From Arsukibacterium sp. MJ3 (lineage in GTDB: Bacteria > Pseudomonadota > Gammaproteobacteria > Enterobacterales > Alteromonadaceae): 64,000 nucleotides of DNA. The notes under the pieces were generated by a model. The model was given only the letters and a program-made list of their open reading frames with translations, searched no databases and was not told where the DNA came from. Both the position numbers and the translations under genes were made by a program. The number at the start of each line of letters is the position of its first letter. Position 1 is the first letter of the stretch. The stretch covers positions 86,237 through 150,236 of the forward strand of contig NZ_LAHP01000008.1 in NCBI RefSeq assembly GCF_000987765.1. The letters are read 5' to 3'. Of this stretch, positions 9,800-19,385 are shown one piece after another.

Positions 9800-10384
9800 T
9801 TAATTTCCACGCGCAATCAGGACAATTTGTTTAGCTATATCCTCAGGTGAAAGTACAAAATCGACACAACCGCTGGCAATTGCGCTGGTCGGCATATCTG
9901 GTTGCGTGGCGGTATCGGGTTTCTGCGCGATGGTAATGCCCCCTACTTTCTTTATGCCACAAAGCGCATCTGCTCCGTCTCCATCGTAGCCGGAAACAAT
10001 AACAGCGATAAGTTTACCGTCCCAGTACTCAGTAAGGGAGCGCAGGAACACGGTAATCACGTCAGGCCAACCTCTGGGCTTAGATATTGGTTTTAGGCGA
10101 AACTCACCATCAAGTACATGCAAATCGCGCTTTTCCGGGATAATGAACACATGGTTTGGCCGAATATCTAATTTTTCCGTGATCAGTTCAACCGGCATTG
10201 CGGTATGCCCAGGCAGGATCTCATGGAGCATAGTGGCAACTGTTCTAAGGTGATTAACGATAACAATAGCAACCCCCATATCGGACGGTAGATGCCGCAG
10301 TAAACGGATATACGCATCAAGACCACCAGCCGAACCGCCTACGCAAACCACCGGAAAATGTTTTCTGTCTTTATCGGTTGCCAT
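9800..10384 (-). CDS. Stand-alone CheB-type methylesterase domain protein
   Basis: 194 residues covering only the CheB catalytic domain; there is no receiver domain. The expected triad is visible: Ser18 in GGSAGG, His45 in VNHL and Asp136 in GYDGDGAD. In chemotaxis CheB removes methyl esters from receptor glutamates. Such orphan domains occur alone or next to CheR-like methylases and hybrid kinases. No CheR or receptor gene is seen here, so the substrate is unknown. The family assignment is good; the pathway is open. Confidence 0.85.
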   Translation of the reverse strand: MATDKDRKHFPVVCVGGSAGGLDAYIRLLRHLPSDMGVAIVIVNHLRTVATMLHEILPGHTAMPVELITEKLDIRPNHVFIIPEKRDLHVLDGEFRLKPISKPRGWPDVITVFLRSLTEYWDGKLIAVIVSGYDGDGADALCGIKKVGGITIAQKPDTATQPDMPTSAIASGCVDFVLSPEDIAKQIVLIARGN

Positions 10385-10604
10385 TAACCAGCATTCCTTA
10401 ATTGGTAAATTCCGGCATCGCCAAAATTAGTAATAATTATTATGGTCAGGGCAAAATGAACTCTATATTTGGATGGTTTCCGCATCGGCATCAAATTTAA
10501 CATTAGCACGCATCAAATATAGCATCTTTACCAATTGCACAGCGGAATTTATAATTAAGCAAATACGTGCATAATAGGCACTATATTTCTATGAAGGGCA
10601 ATTG

Positions 10605-11474
10605 ATGAAACGCTGCGCATTCTTAACTATGGATAGTCTTGAAGGTTTTTTCGCTTACGATGACCTGCTATTCGGCCCTTTTAGCCGACACGGCTGGCAA
10701 GTTGAGCAGGTGTCATGGCGTAAGCCTAATGTAGATTGGAACCAATATGACATAGTCGTGGTTCGCAGTACCTGGGATTATCAAACAAATGCCGAAGCAT
10801 TTATCACCGTTCTGGCGCAAATTGATGCCTCTACTGCTCGTTTGGAAAATAGCCTCCGTTTAATTAAATGGAATATCAGTAAAGATTATTTAAAGGATAT
10901 TCAGGGCCAGGGTATTAGCATAGTGCCCACTCTCTGGTGTCAACAGTTTGATGCGGCAAAAATAGCTGAAGCCTTTAAAACGTTTTCTACCACTGAGCTG
11001 GTAATAAAGCCTCTCATCAGTGCTAATGCCGACCATACCTACCGTCTTAGCCGGGAAAAACTGCTGATGCAGTCTCAGGAACTGGCCAAAGCTTTTGCAA
11101 CACGGCCCTTTATGGTGCAACCTTTTGTACCGGCTATTGTAGAAGAAGGCGAATACTCACTATTTTATTTTGGCGGACGCTACAGCCATTGCATCATTAA
11201 AATGCCTAAAGCAGATGATTTTCGGGTACAAGAAGAACATGGTGGAACACTCAAGTTAGTAGAACCTTGTGAGGAAATGCTAACTCAGGGCCGTCATACT
11301 ATGGCCTCTTTACCTGACGAGGCGTTATATGCCCGTGTTGATCTAGTGCGTTTTGCCAACGAATTTGTCGTTATGGAAATAGAGCTAATAGAGCCTTCTT
11401 TATATTTCAACATGGATCCTGCCTCACCGGAGCGTTTCACAGCGGCCTTTGTTGAGCGCTTTGGTGAAGGCTAG
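10605..11474 (+). CDS. ATP-grasp family protein (RimK/DcsG-like ligase), function unknown
   Basis: 289 residues from the ATG at 10605; an in-frame TTG lies just before it. AGGG lies about 8 nt upstream. The N-terminal domain (to about residue 90) includes DIVVVRSTWDY, common in ATP-grasp proteins related to cycloserine DcsG and to glutathione-synthase-like enzymes. Next come the nucleotide-binding strands ELVIKPLISANAD and RPFMVQPFVPAIVEEGEYSL. The metal-binding end reads ARVDLVRF and VVMEIELIEPSLYFNMDP. It should form an amide or peptide bond using ATP, with unknown substrates. It stands alone. Confidence 0.75.
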   Translation: MKRCAFLTMDSLEGFFAYDDLLFGPFSRHGWQVEQVSWRKPNVDWNQYDIVVVRSTWDYQTNAEAFITVLAQIDASTARLENSLRLIKWNISKDYLKDIQGQGISIVPTLWCQQFDAAKIAEAFKTFSTTELVIKPLISANADHTYRLSREKLLMQSQELAKAFATRPFMVQPFVPAIVEEGEYSLFYFGGRYSHCIIKMPKADDFRVQEEHGGTLKLVEPCEEMLTQGRHTMASLPDEALYARVDLVRFANEFVVMEIELIEPSLYFNMDPASPERFTAAFVERFGEG

Positions 11475-11484
11475 CAAAGCTAAG

Positions 11485-11898
11485 TTAAAATATTTTAACC
11501 ATAAAATATTTACAGCCAGTTTTAGGATACCCTTGCTGAACCCATTGCGTGGTGTAACCGTGCTTTTGATAAAATGGCATAGCTTGAAAGTTAAGGGTAT
11601 TTAGCAGGCATTTTACACACCCGCGCTGTTTCGCTGATACTTCAATTTCCTTGAGGATTTTACTGCCAAATTGCTGACCACGTAGCGCTTCAGACACCCA
11701 CAACGTATCAAGTAGTAACCAATCGCCAAAGGTACGAGCCGCTGCCCCTGCCACCACGTCACCATTATCATTTTTAAGTTGTACCGCTAAAGGCCGGCGT
11801 TCGCTTACTTCCCAATTAGCCCAATTAAATTCAGCAATTTTTTTATCAAGGTACTCAATTAATGCAGGCTCTGGGTTGTCTAAAACTTCAATTTTCAT
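11485..11898 (-). CDS. GNAT family N-acetyltransferase
   Basis: 137 residues. The acetyl-CoA pyrophosphate loop is RGQQFGSKIL at about residues 87-96. This is followed by the typical beta-strand CLLNTLNFQAMPFYQKHGY. GGAG lies 6 nt before the ATG. Convergent to the ATP-grasp gene, with only 10 bp between the stops. The acceptor substrate cannot be told from sequence. Confidence 0.85.
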   Translation of the reverse strand: MKIEVLDNPEPALIEYLDKKIAEFNWANWEVSERRPLAVQLKNDNGDVVAGAAARTFGDWLLLDTLWVSEALRGQQFGSKILKEIEVSAKQRGCVKCLLNTLNFQAMPFYQKHGYTTQWVQQGYPKTGCKYFMVKIF

Positions 11899-12162
11899 TG
11901 GTACTCCAAATTACCTGGTAACCCAGGCTTTACTTTTTAATAAAAGCCGCACTACCTTATAATGCTGCCATTTATCGACAAGGTTATGCGCCACCTTATT
12001 ATCGACATCTTTTATTCACGGCAAAAAAGGCAACTATAATGCACGATGGCTTGAACAACATGGATAAAAAATTAGCACCCTGTAACATTTTTTCCCTGCA
12101 AAACATTTTAAAATCCTGTATATTGTCGCACTATTTTCAAACCCTAGCTTATAGAGATTACT

Positions 12163-14262
12163 ATGTCAGCAGATTTATCCTTATACAGAAACATTGGTAT
12201 CTTCGCCCACGTTGATGCCGGCAAAACTACTACTACCGAGCGTATCCTGAAACTGACCGGTAAAATTCATAAGTTAGGCGAAGTTCACGAAGGTGAATCT
12301 ACCACCGACTTCATGGAACAAGAAGCCGAGCGCGGCATAACTATTCAGTCAGCAGCTGTAAGCTGTTTCTGGAAAGGCTACCGTTTTAACGTTATCGATA
12401 CCCCTGGTCACGTTGACTTCACCGTTGAAGTTTACCGTTCACTGAAAGTATTAGATGGTGGTATCGGTGTATTTTGTGGCTCTGGCGGTGTTGAACCACA
12501 ATCAGAAACCAACTGGCGTTATGCCAACGATGCTGAAGTATCTCGTCTGATTTTCGTTAATAAGCTAGACCGTATCGGTGCTGATTTCATCCGGGTAACC
12601 GAACAAGTGAAAAAAGTGTTAGGTGCCAAGCCATTAATCATGGTTTTACCTATAGGCCGTGAAGAAACGTTCGTTGGTGTTGTCGATCTGTTAACTGAAA
12701 AAGCCTACATCTGGGATGAAACTGGCTTGCCAGAGAACTACACCATAACTGATGTACCTGCTGATATGGCCGATGATGTTGCTATGTATCGCGAGCAGTT
12801 AATTGAAACCGCGTTAGAACAAGACGACGACCTGCTAATGGCTTACATGGAAGGTGAACAGCCTTCAATTGAAGACATTAAACGTTGTGTCCGTAAAGGT
12901 ACCCGTGACTTGGTATTCTTCCCAACTTACTGTGGTTCAGCCTTTAAAAACAAAGGTATGCAGTTAGTATTAGACGCCGTTGTTGATTACTTACCATCAC
13001 CAACTGAAGTTCTGCCACAACCACTGACTGACGAAGAAGGTAACCCGAACGGTAAGTTCGCACTGGTTTCTGCTGCCGAGCCTTTCCGTGCGCTGGCTTT
13101 CAAAATCATGGACGACCGTTTTGGCGCCCTGACCTTCATCCGTGTATATTCTGGTGTACTGAACAAAGGTGACACCATTATGAATTCGTTCACAGGCAAA
13201 AGTGAGCGCATCGGTCGTATGGTTGAAATGTATGCTAATGACCGTATTGACCTTACCTCAGCGCAGGCCGGTGATATTATTGCACTTGTTGGCATGAAGA
13301 ATAACACCCAGACTGGCCACACCCTGTGTGATCCTAAGCACCCTTGTACACTTGAGCCAATGGTATTCCCAGAGCCAGTAATCTCTATCTCTGTTACGCC
13401 AAAAGATAAAGGCTCCGTTGAGAAAATGAGTACTGCTATTGGTAAAATGGTGTCTGAAGATCCAACCTTCCGGGTTGAGACCGATATTGACTCTGGTGAA
13501 ACCATCCTTAGAGGTATGGGTGAGTTACACCTGGATATCAAAGTCGACATTTTAAAGCGTACTTATGGTGTTGAGTTAGTTGTAGGACAGCCACAGGTGG
13601 CTTACCGCGAAACCATTACCCGCGAAATAGAAGACAGCTACACCCACAAGAAACAATCTGGTGGTTCAGGTCAGTTCGGTAAAATTGATTACCGCATTCG
13701 TCCGGGTGAGCAAAACTCAGGTTTTGCTTTCAAATCTACAGTAGTAGGTGGTAGCGTTCCAAAAGAGTTTATGCCTGCTATCGAGAAAGGCTTTGCCTCT
13801 ATGATGTCAACCGGCACCCTGGCTGGCTTCCCGGTACTAGACGTTGAAGTTGAAGTATTTGACGGTGCGTTCCACGCCGTTGACTCATCAGCTATCGCCT
13901 TTGAAATTGCCGCTAAAGGCGCTTTCCGCCAGTCAATTCCAAAAGCGGGTGCACAACTGCTTGAACCAATCATGAAAGTTGACGTGTTTACGCCAGACGA
14001 TCACGTAGGTGACGTTATCGGTGATTTAAACCGTCGTCGCGGCATGATCTCTGGCCAGGAAGCCGGTGTTACGGGCGTACGGATTAAAGCTTCCGTACCA
14101 CTTTCTGAAATGTTTGGTTATATCAGTACCCTGCGTACTATGACATCAGGCCGTGGTCAGTTCTCTATGGAGTTCTCACACTATTCACCGTGCCCGTCAA
14201 ACGTAGCTGAAACGGTTATCGCTAAAGAAAAAGAAAAGAAAGCTGCTGCTGCTAAAAACTAA
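12163..14262 (+). CDS. fusA2: Elongation factor G, type-2 paralogue (EF-G2)
   Basis: 699 residues with all five EF-G domains. GTPase motifs are G1 [10 protein letters not shown] (about 15-24), switch [10 protein letters not shown]3 DTPGH, G4 NKLD and G5 GSA. It is isolated, not in the str operon (rpsL-rpsG-fusA-tuf) where the housekeeping fusA sits. The segment [19 protein letters not shown] differs from canonical EF-G (AVFCAVGGVQPQSETV) and marks the second paralogue common in gammaproteobacteria. In other bacteria such paralogues share translocation and ribosome-recycling roles unevenly; which one applies here is unknown. A weak AGAG precedes the ATG, and a strong terminator follows. Confidence 0.88.
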   Translation: MSADLSLYRNIGIFAHVDAGKTTTTERILKLTGKIHKLGEVHEGESTTDFMEQEAERGITIQSAAVSCFWKGYRFNVIDTPGHVDFTVEVYRSLKVLDGGIGVFCGSGGVEPQSETNWRYANDAEVSRLIFVNKLDRIGADFIRVTEQVKKVLGAKPLIMVLPIGREETFVGVVDLLTEKAYIWDETGLPENYTITDVPADMADDVAMYREQLIETALEQDDDLLMAYMEGEQPSIEDIKRCVRKGTRDLVFFPTYCGSAFKNKGMQLVLDAVVDYLPSPTEVLPQPLTDEEGNPNGKFALVSAAEPFRALAFKIMDDRFGALTFIRVYSGVLNKGDTIMNSFTGKSERIGRMVEMYANDRIDLTSAQAGDIIALVGMKNNTQTGHTLCDPKHPCTLEPMVFPEPVISISVTPKDKGSVEKMSTAIGKMVSEDPTFRVETDIDSGETILRGMGELHLDIKVDILKRTYGVELVVGQPQVAYRETITREIEDSYTHKKQSGGSGQFGKIDYRIRPGEQNSGFAFKSTVVGGSVPKEFMPAIEKGFASMMSTGTLAGFPVLDVEVEVFDGAFHAVDSSAIAFEIAAKGAFRQSIPKAGAQLLEPIMKVDVFTPDDHVGDVIGDLNRRRGMISGQEAGVTGVRIKASVPLSEMFGYISTLRTMTSGRGQFSMEFSHYSPCPSNVAETVIAKEKEKKAAAAKN

Positions 14263-14282
14263 GTAGTAAGCCCGCAGTTAAA

Positions 14283-14319
14283 AAGCCCCGCTGGTACTAC
14301 CAGCGGGGCTTTTTTATTT
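14283..14319 (+). terminator. Rho-independent terminator after fusA2
   Basis: The GC-rich stem AGCCCCGCTGG pairs with CCAGCGGGGCT (to 14310) around the short loop TACTA, followed by TTTTTATTT. It lies 20 bp past the EF-G2 stop and separates it from the ATP-grasp operon. Confidence 0.9.
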
Positions 14320-14439
14320 GGCATCAGCATCCATCTGGGACCTTGCAATTGGCTCTATGGCATAAGCCTTGCTACAGTTAGTCATTGAACTTAACAACTG
14401 CAGCGCATTTTTCATCACGCGCTGCATAAGGAGTTGCCG

Positions 14440-15897
14440 ATGAGCTCAACCCGTTTTACCCAGGGCGGCTATCCGCTAACGGCCGGCTGTTTTGACGAAC
14501 TCGTCAGTGCTAATGGCAGTATTCGCCGCCCCGCTGTCGCCATTGCCCGTTTTATTGATAAGCATGGCCCCAGCGAATTAATCAGAAGACAATCATTTAT
14601 AAATCAAACTATTAGTGACATGGGCGTCTGTTTTACCCTGTATGCTGATGGCGATAATATCGACCGGGCCTGGCCACTGGATGTCATGCCCCGCACTATT
14701 CCCAGCAGCGAATGGCAGCTTACCAGTGAGGGTCTGAAACAGCGCTTGCAGGCGCTTAACCTATTTATTGACGACTTATATAATGACCAGAAAATCCTAA
14801 AAGATGGCATTGTACCCAGCGCACTGGTGTTACAGTCCAGAAATTATTTAAAGGCCTGTCAGGGTGTATCGCCCCGTTATAAGGCATGGGCCAATATATG
14901 TGGCACCGATTTAGTGCGTGATGGCAACGGTAAGTTTCTGGTATTGGAAGATAATCTAAGGGTGCCTTCTGGTGTATCGTATATGCTGGAAAACCGCACC
15001 GTGATGAAACGGGTATTTCCGGAGCTGTTCGCCGACTCGACTATTTATCCGGTAGATGACTACCCGCATCAGTTGTGGAAAATGCTGGCATCATTGTCAC
15101 CGCGCGATGGTGATGTTCCCTGCATCGTGCTACTAACACCTGGCATTTATAACTCTGCCTATTTTGAGCACACTTTCCTGGCCCAGCAAATGGGTATTGA
15201 GCTGGCAGAAAACCATGACATGTATGTTGAAGATAATGTGGTTTGGTTAAAAACCCTGCGCGGTAAAAGGCGGGTCGATGTTATATACCGGCGGGTCGAT
15301 GATGTGTTTATTGACCCAGAAGCATTCCGGCCCGACTCGGTGCTGGGTATTCCGGGCCTGATAAGGGCCTGGGCAAAAGGCAATGTTGCCATTGCCAATG
15401 CACCCGGTTCCGGCGTGGCAGACGACAAGGTGATTTATGCTTATGTGCCACAAATTATTCAATATTATCTCGGCGAACAACCGCTGTTGGATAATGTTGA
15501 AACCTTTTTGTGTCTTGATCCCAAACAAAAAAGTTATGTGCTGGCTAACCTTGACAAACTGGTGGTGAAACCGGCCAATGAGTCTGGCGGCTACGGCATT
15601 TTAATAGGCCCCCGCTCTACCCTGGCCGAGCAACAACAAATGGCGGCAGCAATTGAAGCTAACCCACGCAATTTTATTGCTCAGCCTACGTTAAATCTTT
15701 CCACTGCCCCCACGTTATGTGGCGACGTGTTAGAACCACGCCACCTTGACCTGCGACCCTTTATTTTACAGGGTGAGGAACTTTACTGCACCACTGGTGG
15801 CTTAAGCCGGGTTGCTTTGGTCAAAGGTTCTCTGATAGTCAATTCATCCCAGGGCGGTGGTAGTAAAGACACCTGGATCATTAATGATGAGGTATAA
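14440..15897 (+). CDS. Circularly permuted ATP-grasp protein (CPATPgrasp_1/2, formerly DUF404/DUF407)
   Basis: 485 residues from the ATG at 14440, with a good AAGGAG 6 nt upstream; an in-frame TTG at 14434 is disfavoured. Family blocks are clear: FLVLEDNLRVPSGVSYMLEN, LTPGIYNSAYFEHTFLAQQM, the acidic VYRR-like segment, PGSGVADDKVIYAYVPQIIQ, VKPANESGGYGI and QPTLNLSTAP. These proteins are ATP-grasp amidoligases with permuted domain order. Comparative genomics predicts they make short peptides or add them to proteins with alpha-E and transglutaminase partners. First gene of a four-gene operon; its stop is 3 nt before the alpha-E gene. Confidence 0.92.
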   Translation: MSSTRFTQGGYPLTAGCFDELVSANGSIRRPAVAIARFIDKHGPSELIRRQSFINQTISDMGVCFTLYADGDNIDRAWPLDVMPRTIPSSEWQLTSEGLKQRLQALNLFIDDLYNDQKILKDGIVPSALVLQSRNYLKACQGVSPRYKAWANICGTDLVRDGNGKFLVLEDNLRVPSGVSYMLENRTVMKRVFPELFADSTIYPVDDYPHQLWKMLASLSPRDGDVPCIVLLTPGIYNSAYFEHTFLAQQMGIELAENHDMYVEDNVVWLKTLRGKRRVDVIYRRVDDVFIDPEAFRPDSVLGIPGLIRAWAKGNVAIANAPGSGVADDKVIYAYVPQIIQYYLGEQPLLDNVETFLCLDPKQKSYVLANLDKLVVKPANESGGYGILIGPRSTLAEQQQMAAAIEANPRNFIAQPTLNLSTAPTLCGDVLEPRHLDLRPFILQGEELYCTTGGLSRVALVKGSLIVNSSQGGGSKDTWIINDEV

Positions 15898-15900
15898 CAC

Positions 15901-16881
15901 ATGCTATTAAAATCAGTTGAACATATCTTTTGGCTTGGCCGTTATCTGGAACGTTTAGATAATACTGCCAGGCTGGTTAATGCAACCAGTCATCTGTTGA
16001 TCGACAGCCATAAAGATACCAAGTTTAGCTGGCCGGTGCTGCTGGATGTGATGGGCCTTAACAGCAGCGAAGCGCTGGCAGAATATCAGCTGCCGGCAGA
16101 TGCCACACCCGAACAATCCAGTATTGAACACGCGGTGATGGCGCATTTAATCAGCAACAAAGACAGTACCGTATCTATCCGTTATACCTGCAGCCAGTTA
16201 AAATTTAATGCCCGCACCATCCGCCAGCTGATTCCACGGGATATGTGGGAAGAATTAAATAAACTGGACTTATTTTTACAGCAGCATTGCCAGCTGCTGC
16301 AAGGCAGACAGCATCGCTACAATCTGATGACTGAGGTCAGCCGTCGCTGCCAGATGGTAGTGGGAGTTCTGGATGGCGTGATGTTACGCGGCGACGCTTT
16401 TGATTTGTTTAACAGCGGCCGACTGTTGGAGCGAGCCGATATGACCACCCGCATTATGGATGTGCTGGTGTTACAACAACTGCAACCGACCCAGATCAAG
16501 CGGCCGAAATTTCGCTGGACCTCTATTCTCAATGCCTTAGGAGGCATTGAGTCTTATCATTATTATGTAGCAGAGCAAAGTGGCGATGTTGATGCCATCG
16601 ATTACCTGTTAACCTATGCTGATTTTCCGCGGTCTATTGCCTATTGCTTAAACCGGGTAGCGGCCTCGGCCAGAACCTTGCCACACAGTAGCAATATTTT
16701 ACAGCAGGTACACGCATTGCAGGCACTGCTAAAAGACCAGCCGCTGACTGATTTATCAACGGAACAACTGCATCTGCTGATTGATCAGATCCAGGCCGGT
16801 ATTATTAACCTGCATCAGGTAATAGTTACAGCCAATAGTAGCCAGCTGAGTCAGCAGCAAAGTCAGCAGCAATCTGCCTGA
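15901..16881 (+). CDS. Alpha-E domain protein (formerly DUF403)
   Basis: 326 residues, nearly all alpha-helical. It starts with the family hallmark SVEHIFWLGRYLERLDNTAR, followed by internal ERAD/TTRIMDV segments (GRLLERADMTTRIMDV) and ADFPRSIAYCLNRV. The tail is Gln/Ser-rich. Alpha-E proteins are always found with circularly permuted ATP-grasps and transglutaminases. Their activity is not established; a role binding or modifying the ligase product is predicted. GAGG lies 7 nt before the ATG, and the preceding stop is only 3 nt away, so the two are co-translated. Confidence 0.92.
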   Translation: MLLKSVEHIFWLGRYLERLDNTARLVNATSHLLIDSHKDTKFSWPVLLDVMGLNSSEALAEYQLPADATPEQSSIEHAVMAHLISNKDSTVSIRYTCSQLKFNARTIRQLIPRDMWEELNKLDLFLQQHCQLLQGRQHRYNLMTEVSRRCQMVVGVLDGVMLRGDAFDLFNSGRLLERADMTTRIMDVLVLQQLQPTQIKRPKFRWTSILNALGGIESYHYYVAEQSGDVDAIDYLLTYADFPRSIAYCLNRVAASARTLPHSSNILQQVHALQALLKDQPLTDLSTEQLHLLIDQIQAGIINLHQVIVTANSSQLSQQQSQQQSA

Positions 16882-16924
16882 GCATTATCCGGCCACCTGA
16901 CAGCAACGAGACCACAGGAACCCT

Positions 16925-19384
16925 ATGTCATTGAATGCAGAGCCACCCATCTACAACGAGCAGCAACACTGGCAAGGGCTTCCCCAGTGGCAGGCAATGC
17001 AACACTGGTGGCAACAACAGAACCCCAGCCGGCAAAGCCAATTGTATAACGAATTACACCACCAGTTACGGGAAAACGGTGCTGCAGTTGACCCCTGGCA
17101 TACTTCGGCGCGCCAGCTCGACTTGCAACCCTGGCTAATTGGCAGCGAGCAGTGGCACGCATTGGAAAGCGGTGTGGCGCAACGCCATAAATTGCTTAAC
17201 GCTATGCTGGCTGATTTATATGGCCCGCAAAGCCTGTTACAACAGGGTATTGTTCCTGCTGATGTGGTTTATTTAAATGCCAGCTTTCTGCTGCCCTGCG
17301 CCGGATTGGCTGCGGCTCAACCCTGGTTATCACTGTTCGCCTGTGATGTTGGCCGCAATAGTGACGGTCAGTTCTGTGTTTACAATGATGTTAGCCGAGT
17401 GCCTGCCGGGCTTGGCCATGTACTGGAACATCGGCTGGCCTTTAACAACACCACCACTGAGCTGAATAATCAGATTAAAAAAACCCAGCTAGCCGGTTTT
17501 TTCCGCCAGTTACAGCAACTGCTGCAGCAACCGGCACCAGGCAGCAGCCAATTACCACTGGCTGCACTACTGACCCATCAGCAGCGCGACACGGCCTATT
17601 TTGAACATGCTTTTTTAGCTAATTATCTGGATATTGCGCTGGTCCATGGCGCAGATTTAATGTTTAAAGACGGTAAGCTATGGCTAAAAACCCTAAGCGG
17701 TTTGCAACCTATTCAAAGTGTGTTGCGCTATCTAGAGGATAACAGCTGCGATCCGCTGGAGCTGGCACCCACCAGCAATGGCTGTGCCGGCCTGCTGCAA
17801 AGCATTCGTCAGGGCCAGCTGTTTTGCGCCAACCCGCCAGGTACTTCGTTACTGGAATCCGGGGCGCTGTTGCCTTTTATGGCACAGGCCTGTCAGTTTT
17901 TACTGGCAGAGCCGCTGCAACTGGCCAGCGTAACGGCGCTATGGTGCGGTAATAGTGACGCGTTAAGCCAGCTACAACAGCAGCCACAGCGCTACTGTGT
18001 GCAACACCTGAACAGTGATCAGCAATTTGTATTATCTCAGTTAACTGATGCTGAGCTGGCCGCTTTCTGGCAGCAATTAGCCAAGCAACCCCAGGCATTT
18101 ATCGCCAAAGAAATATTACCCTTAAGCCAGCTGCCCTGCCTGACGGGCAGCGGTGGCTCAGAATCGCAGTCGGCCGCCCTGCGCCTGTTTAGTCTGTTGG
18201 ATAAACAACAGGAAATTGCAGTATTGCCCGGCGCTCTGGGCCGAACCAATCACCATCCGCTGGCGCTGCAAACCCAGTTAAACCAGGGTTTTAATCAGCA
18301 GTTTAATGCCAAGGATGTATGGGTACTGGCCGAGACAAGTCACAGCAGCAGCTTATTACACAATGCCCGCAGCTCGGTTACCTTGTCGCGTCAGGCGGGT
18401 TTATTGCCAAGCCGGGTGGCAGATCATTTATTCTGGCTTGGCCGCTATAACGAGCGGCTGAATTTAATTTGCCGGGCGTTACGTGCCGCCTTGCCATTAC
18501 TGAGCAGCGATGACCCAAAGCAGGGCCAGTACGATGCCCGGGCCTTGCTGCAGTTTTGTCTGCAGGCCAATGGCGCCACGCCCGACCCCGACGCAACGGT
18601 TGAGGTGCTGTTGCAACCACTATTTTCAGACAGCAACCCGCAAGGGCTAGTCGCTGTGCTGAAGAACCTATTGTTTAATGCCCAGTCGGTACGGGAATAC
18701 TTTGGTGAAGACACCTGGTATGTACTAGACCGGCTACAAAGCGCGGTGTACAGTTGGCCGGCACAGCCCGACTGGCTGCAACCGGCAGAGCTGTTACGTA
18801 CGCTTGATGAAATTATTTTATTACAAACAGCCATTTATGGTATTAACAGCGAAACCATGACCCGCAGCCACAGTTTACGCTTTATGGATTTAGGCCAGCA
18901 CCTGGAGCGGGCGCTGCAAACCTGTGGTTTACTGCATTCGGTGTTTTGCCAGACCACAGCTGCTGACAGTTTACTGGAGGCCTTGCTGCGCATGGCAGAT
19001 ACTCTGCTAACCTATCGCCGCCGTTATCATAGTGCCCTGCATCCGTTACCCATTGTTGACCTGCTATTACTGGATGACAGCACGCCGCGCTCGGTGAGCT
19101 ACCAGTGCACCGTCTTATTACAAAAGGTCAAGATGTTGCCACCACAACAATTTGCCAATGGCACCAACCAACTGCAGGGTAATCAGAGCCAATTAGCCAG
19201 CGAAATACTGGCGTTGCTGCAGCAAACCGATCCGCAGCAGCTGTTTGACGCCGAGCAACAACCACAATTAGCGCTAAGCCACCTGTTGTTGCAATTGCAA
19301 TTACGACTGCGTCAGCTATCAGATACGATCACCTTGTCGTATTTCAGTCATATTGATTTACATAACCAGTGGCAGCGTTTCTGA
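16925..19384 (+). CDS. Fusion of circularly permuted ATP-grasp and alpha-E domains
   Basis: 819 residues joining the activities of the two genes upstream. Residues to about 480 are a second ATP-grasp copy (VYNDVSRVPAGLGHVLEHRL, RDTAYFEHAFLANYLDIALV, NPPGTSLLESGALLPFMAQA). From about 495 the alpha-E hallmark VADHLFWLGRYNERLN appears and the helical domain runs to the end. The ATP-grasp half is more divergent than the stand-alone copy: the VLEDN of the first copy reads VYNDV here, and Gln-rich insertions are frequent. It may be a regulatory or second-substrate paralogue. CAGGA precedes the ATG by 6 nt; the stop is 1 nt before the transglutaminase ATG. Confidence 0.9.
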   Translation: MSLNAEPPIYNEQQHWQGLPQWQAMQHWWQQQNPSRQSQLYNELHHQLRENGAAVDPWHTSARQLDLQPWLIGSEQWHALESGVAQRHKLLNAMLADLYGPQSLLQQGIVPADVVYLNASFLLPCAGLAAAQPWLSLFACDVGRNSDGQFCVYNDVSRVPAGLGHVLEHRLAFNNTTTELNNQIKKTQLAGFFRQLQQLLQQPAPGSSQLPLAALLTHQQRDTAYFEHAFLANYLDIALVHGADLMFKDGKLWLKTLSGLQPIQSVLRYLEDNSCDPLELAPTSNGCAGLLQSIRQGQLFCANPPGTSLLESGALLPFMAQACQFLLAEPLQLASVTALWCGNSDALSQLQQQPQRYCVQHLNSDQQFVLSQLTDAELAAFWQQLAKQPQAFIAKEILPLSQLPCLTGSGGSESQSAALRLFSLLDKQQEIAVLPGALGRTNHHPLALQTQLNQGFNQQFNAKDVWVLAETSHSSSLLHNARSSVTLSRQAGLLPSRVADHLFWLGRYNERLNLICRALRAALPLLSSDDPKQGQYDARALLQFCLQANGATPDPDATVEVLLQPLFSDSNPQGLVAVLKNLLFNAQSVREYFGEDTWYVLDRLQSAVYSWPAQPDWLQPAELLRTLDEIILLQTAIYGINSETMTRSHSLRFMDLGQHLERALQTCGLLHSVFCQTTAADSLLEALLRMADTLLTYRRRYHSALHPLPIVDLLLLDDSTPRSVSYQCTVLLQKVKMLPPQQFANGTNQLQGNQSQLASEILALLQQTDPQQLFDAEQQPQLALSHLLLQLQLRLRQLSDTITLSYFSHIDLHNQWQRF

Positions 19385-19385
19385 T

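Noticed and set aside
12987..13550. 187-codon minus-strand frame inside fusA2
   Set aside because: Composition (Ser/Ile/Pro-rich) and position show it is the shadow of a highly conserved gene.
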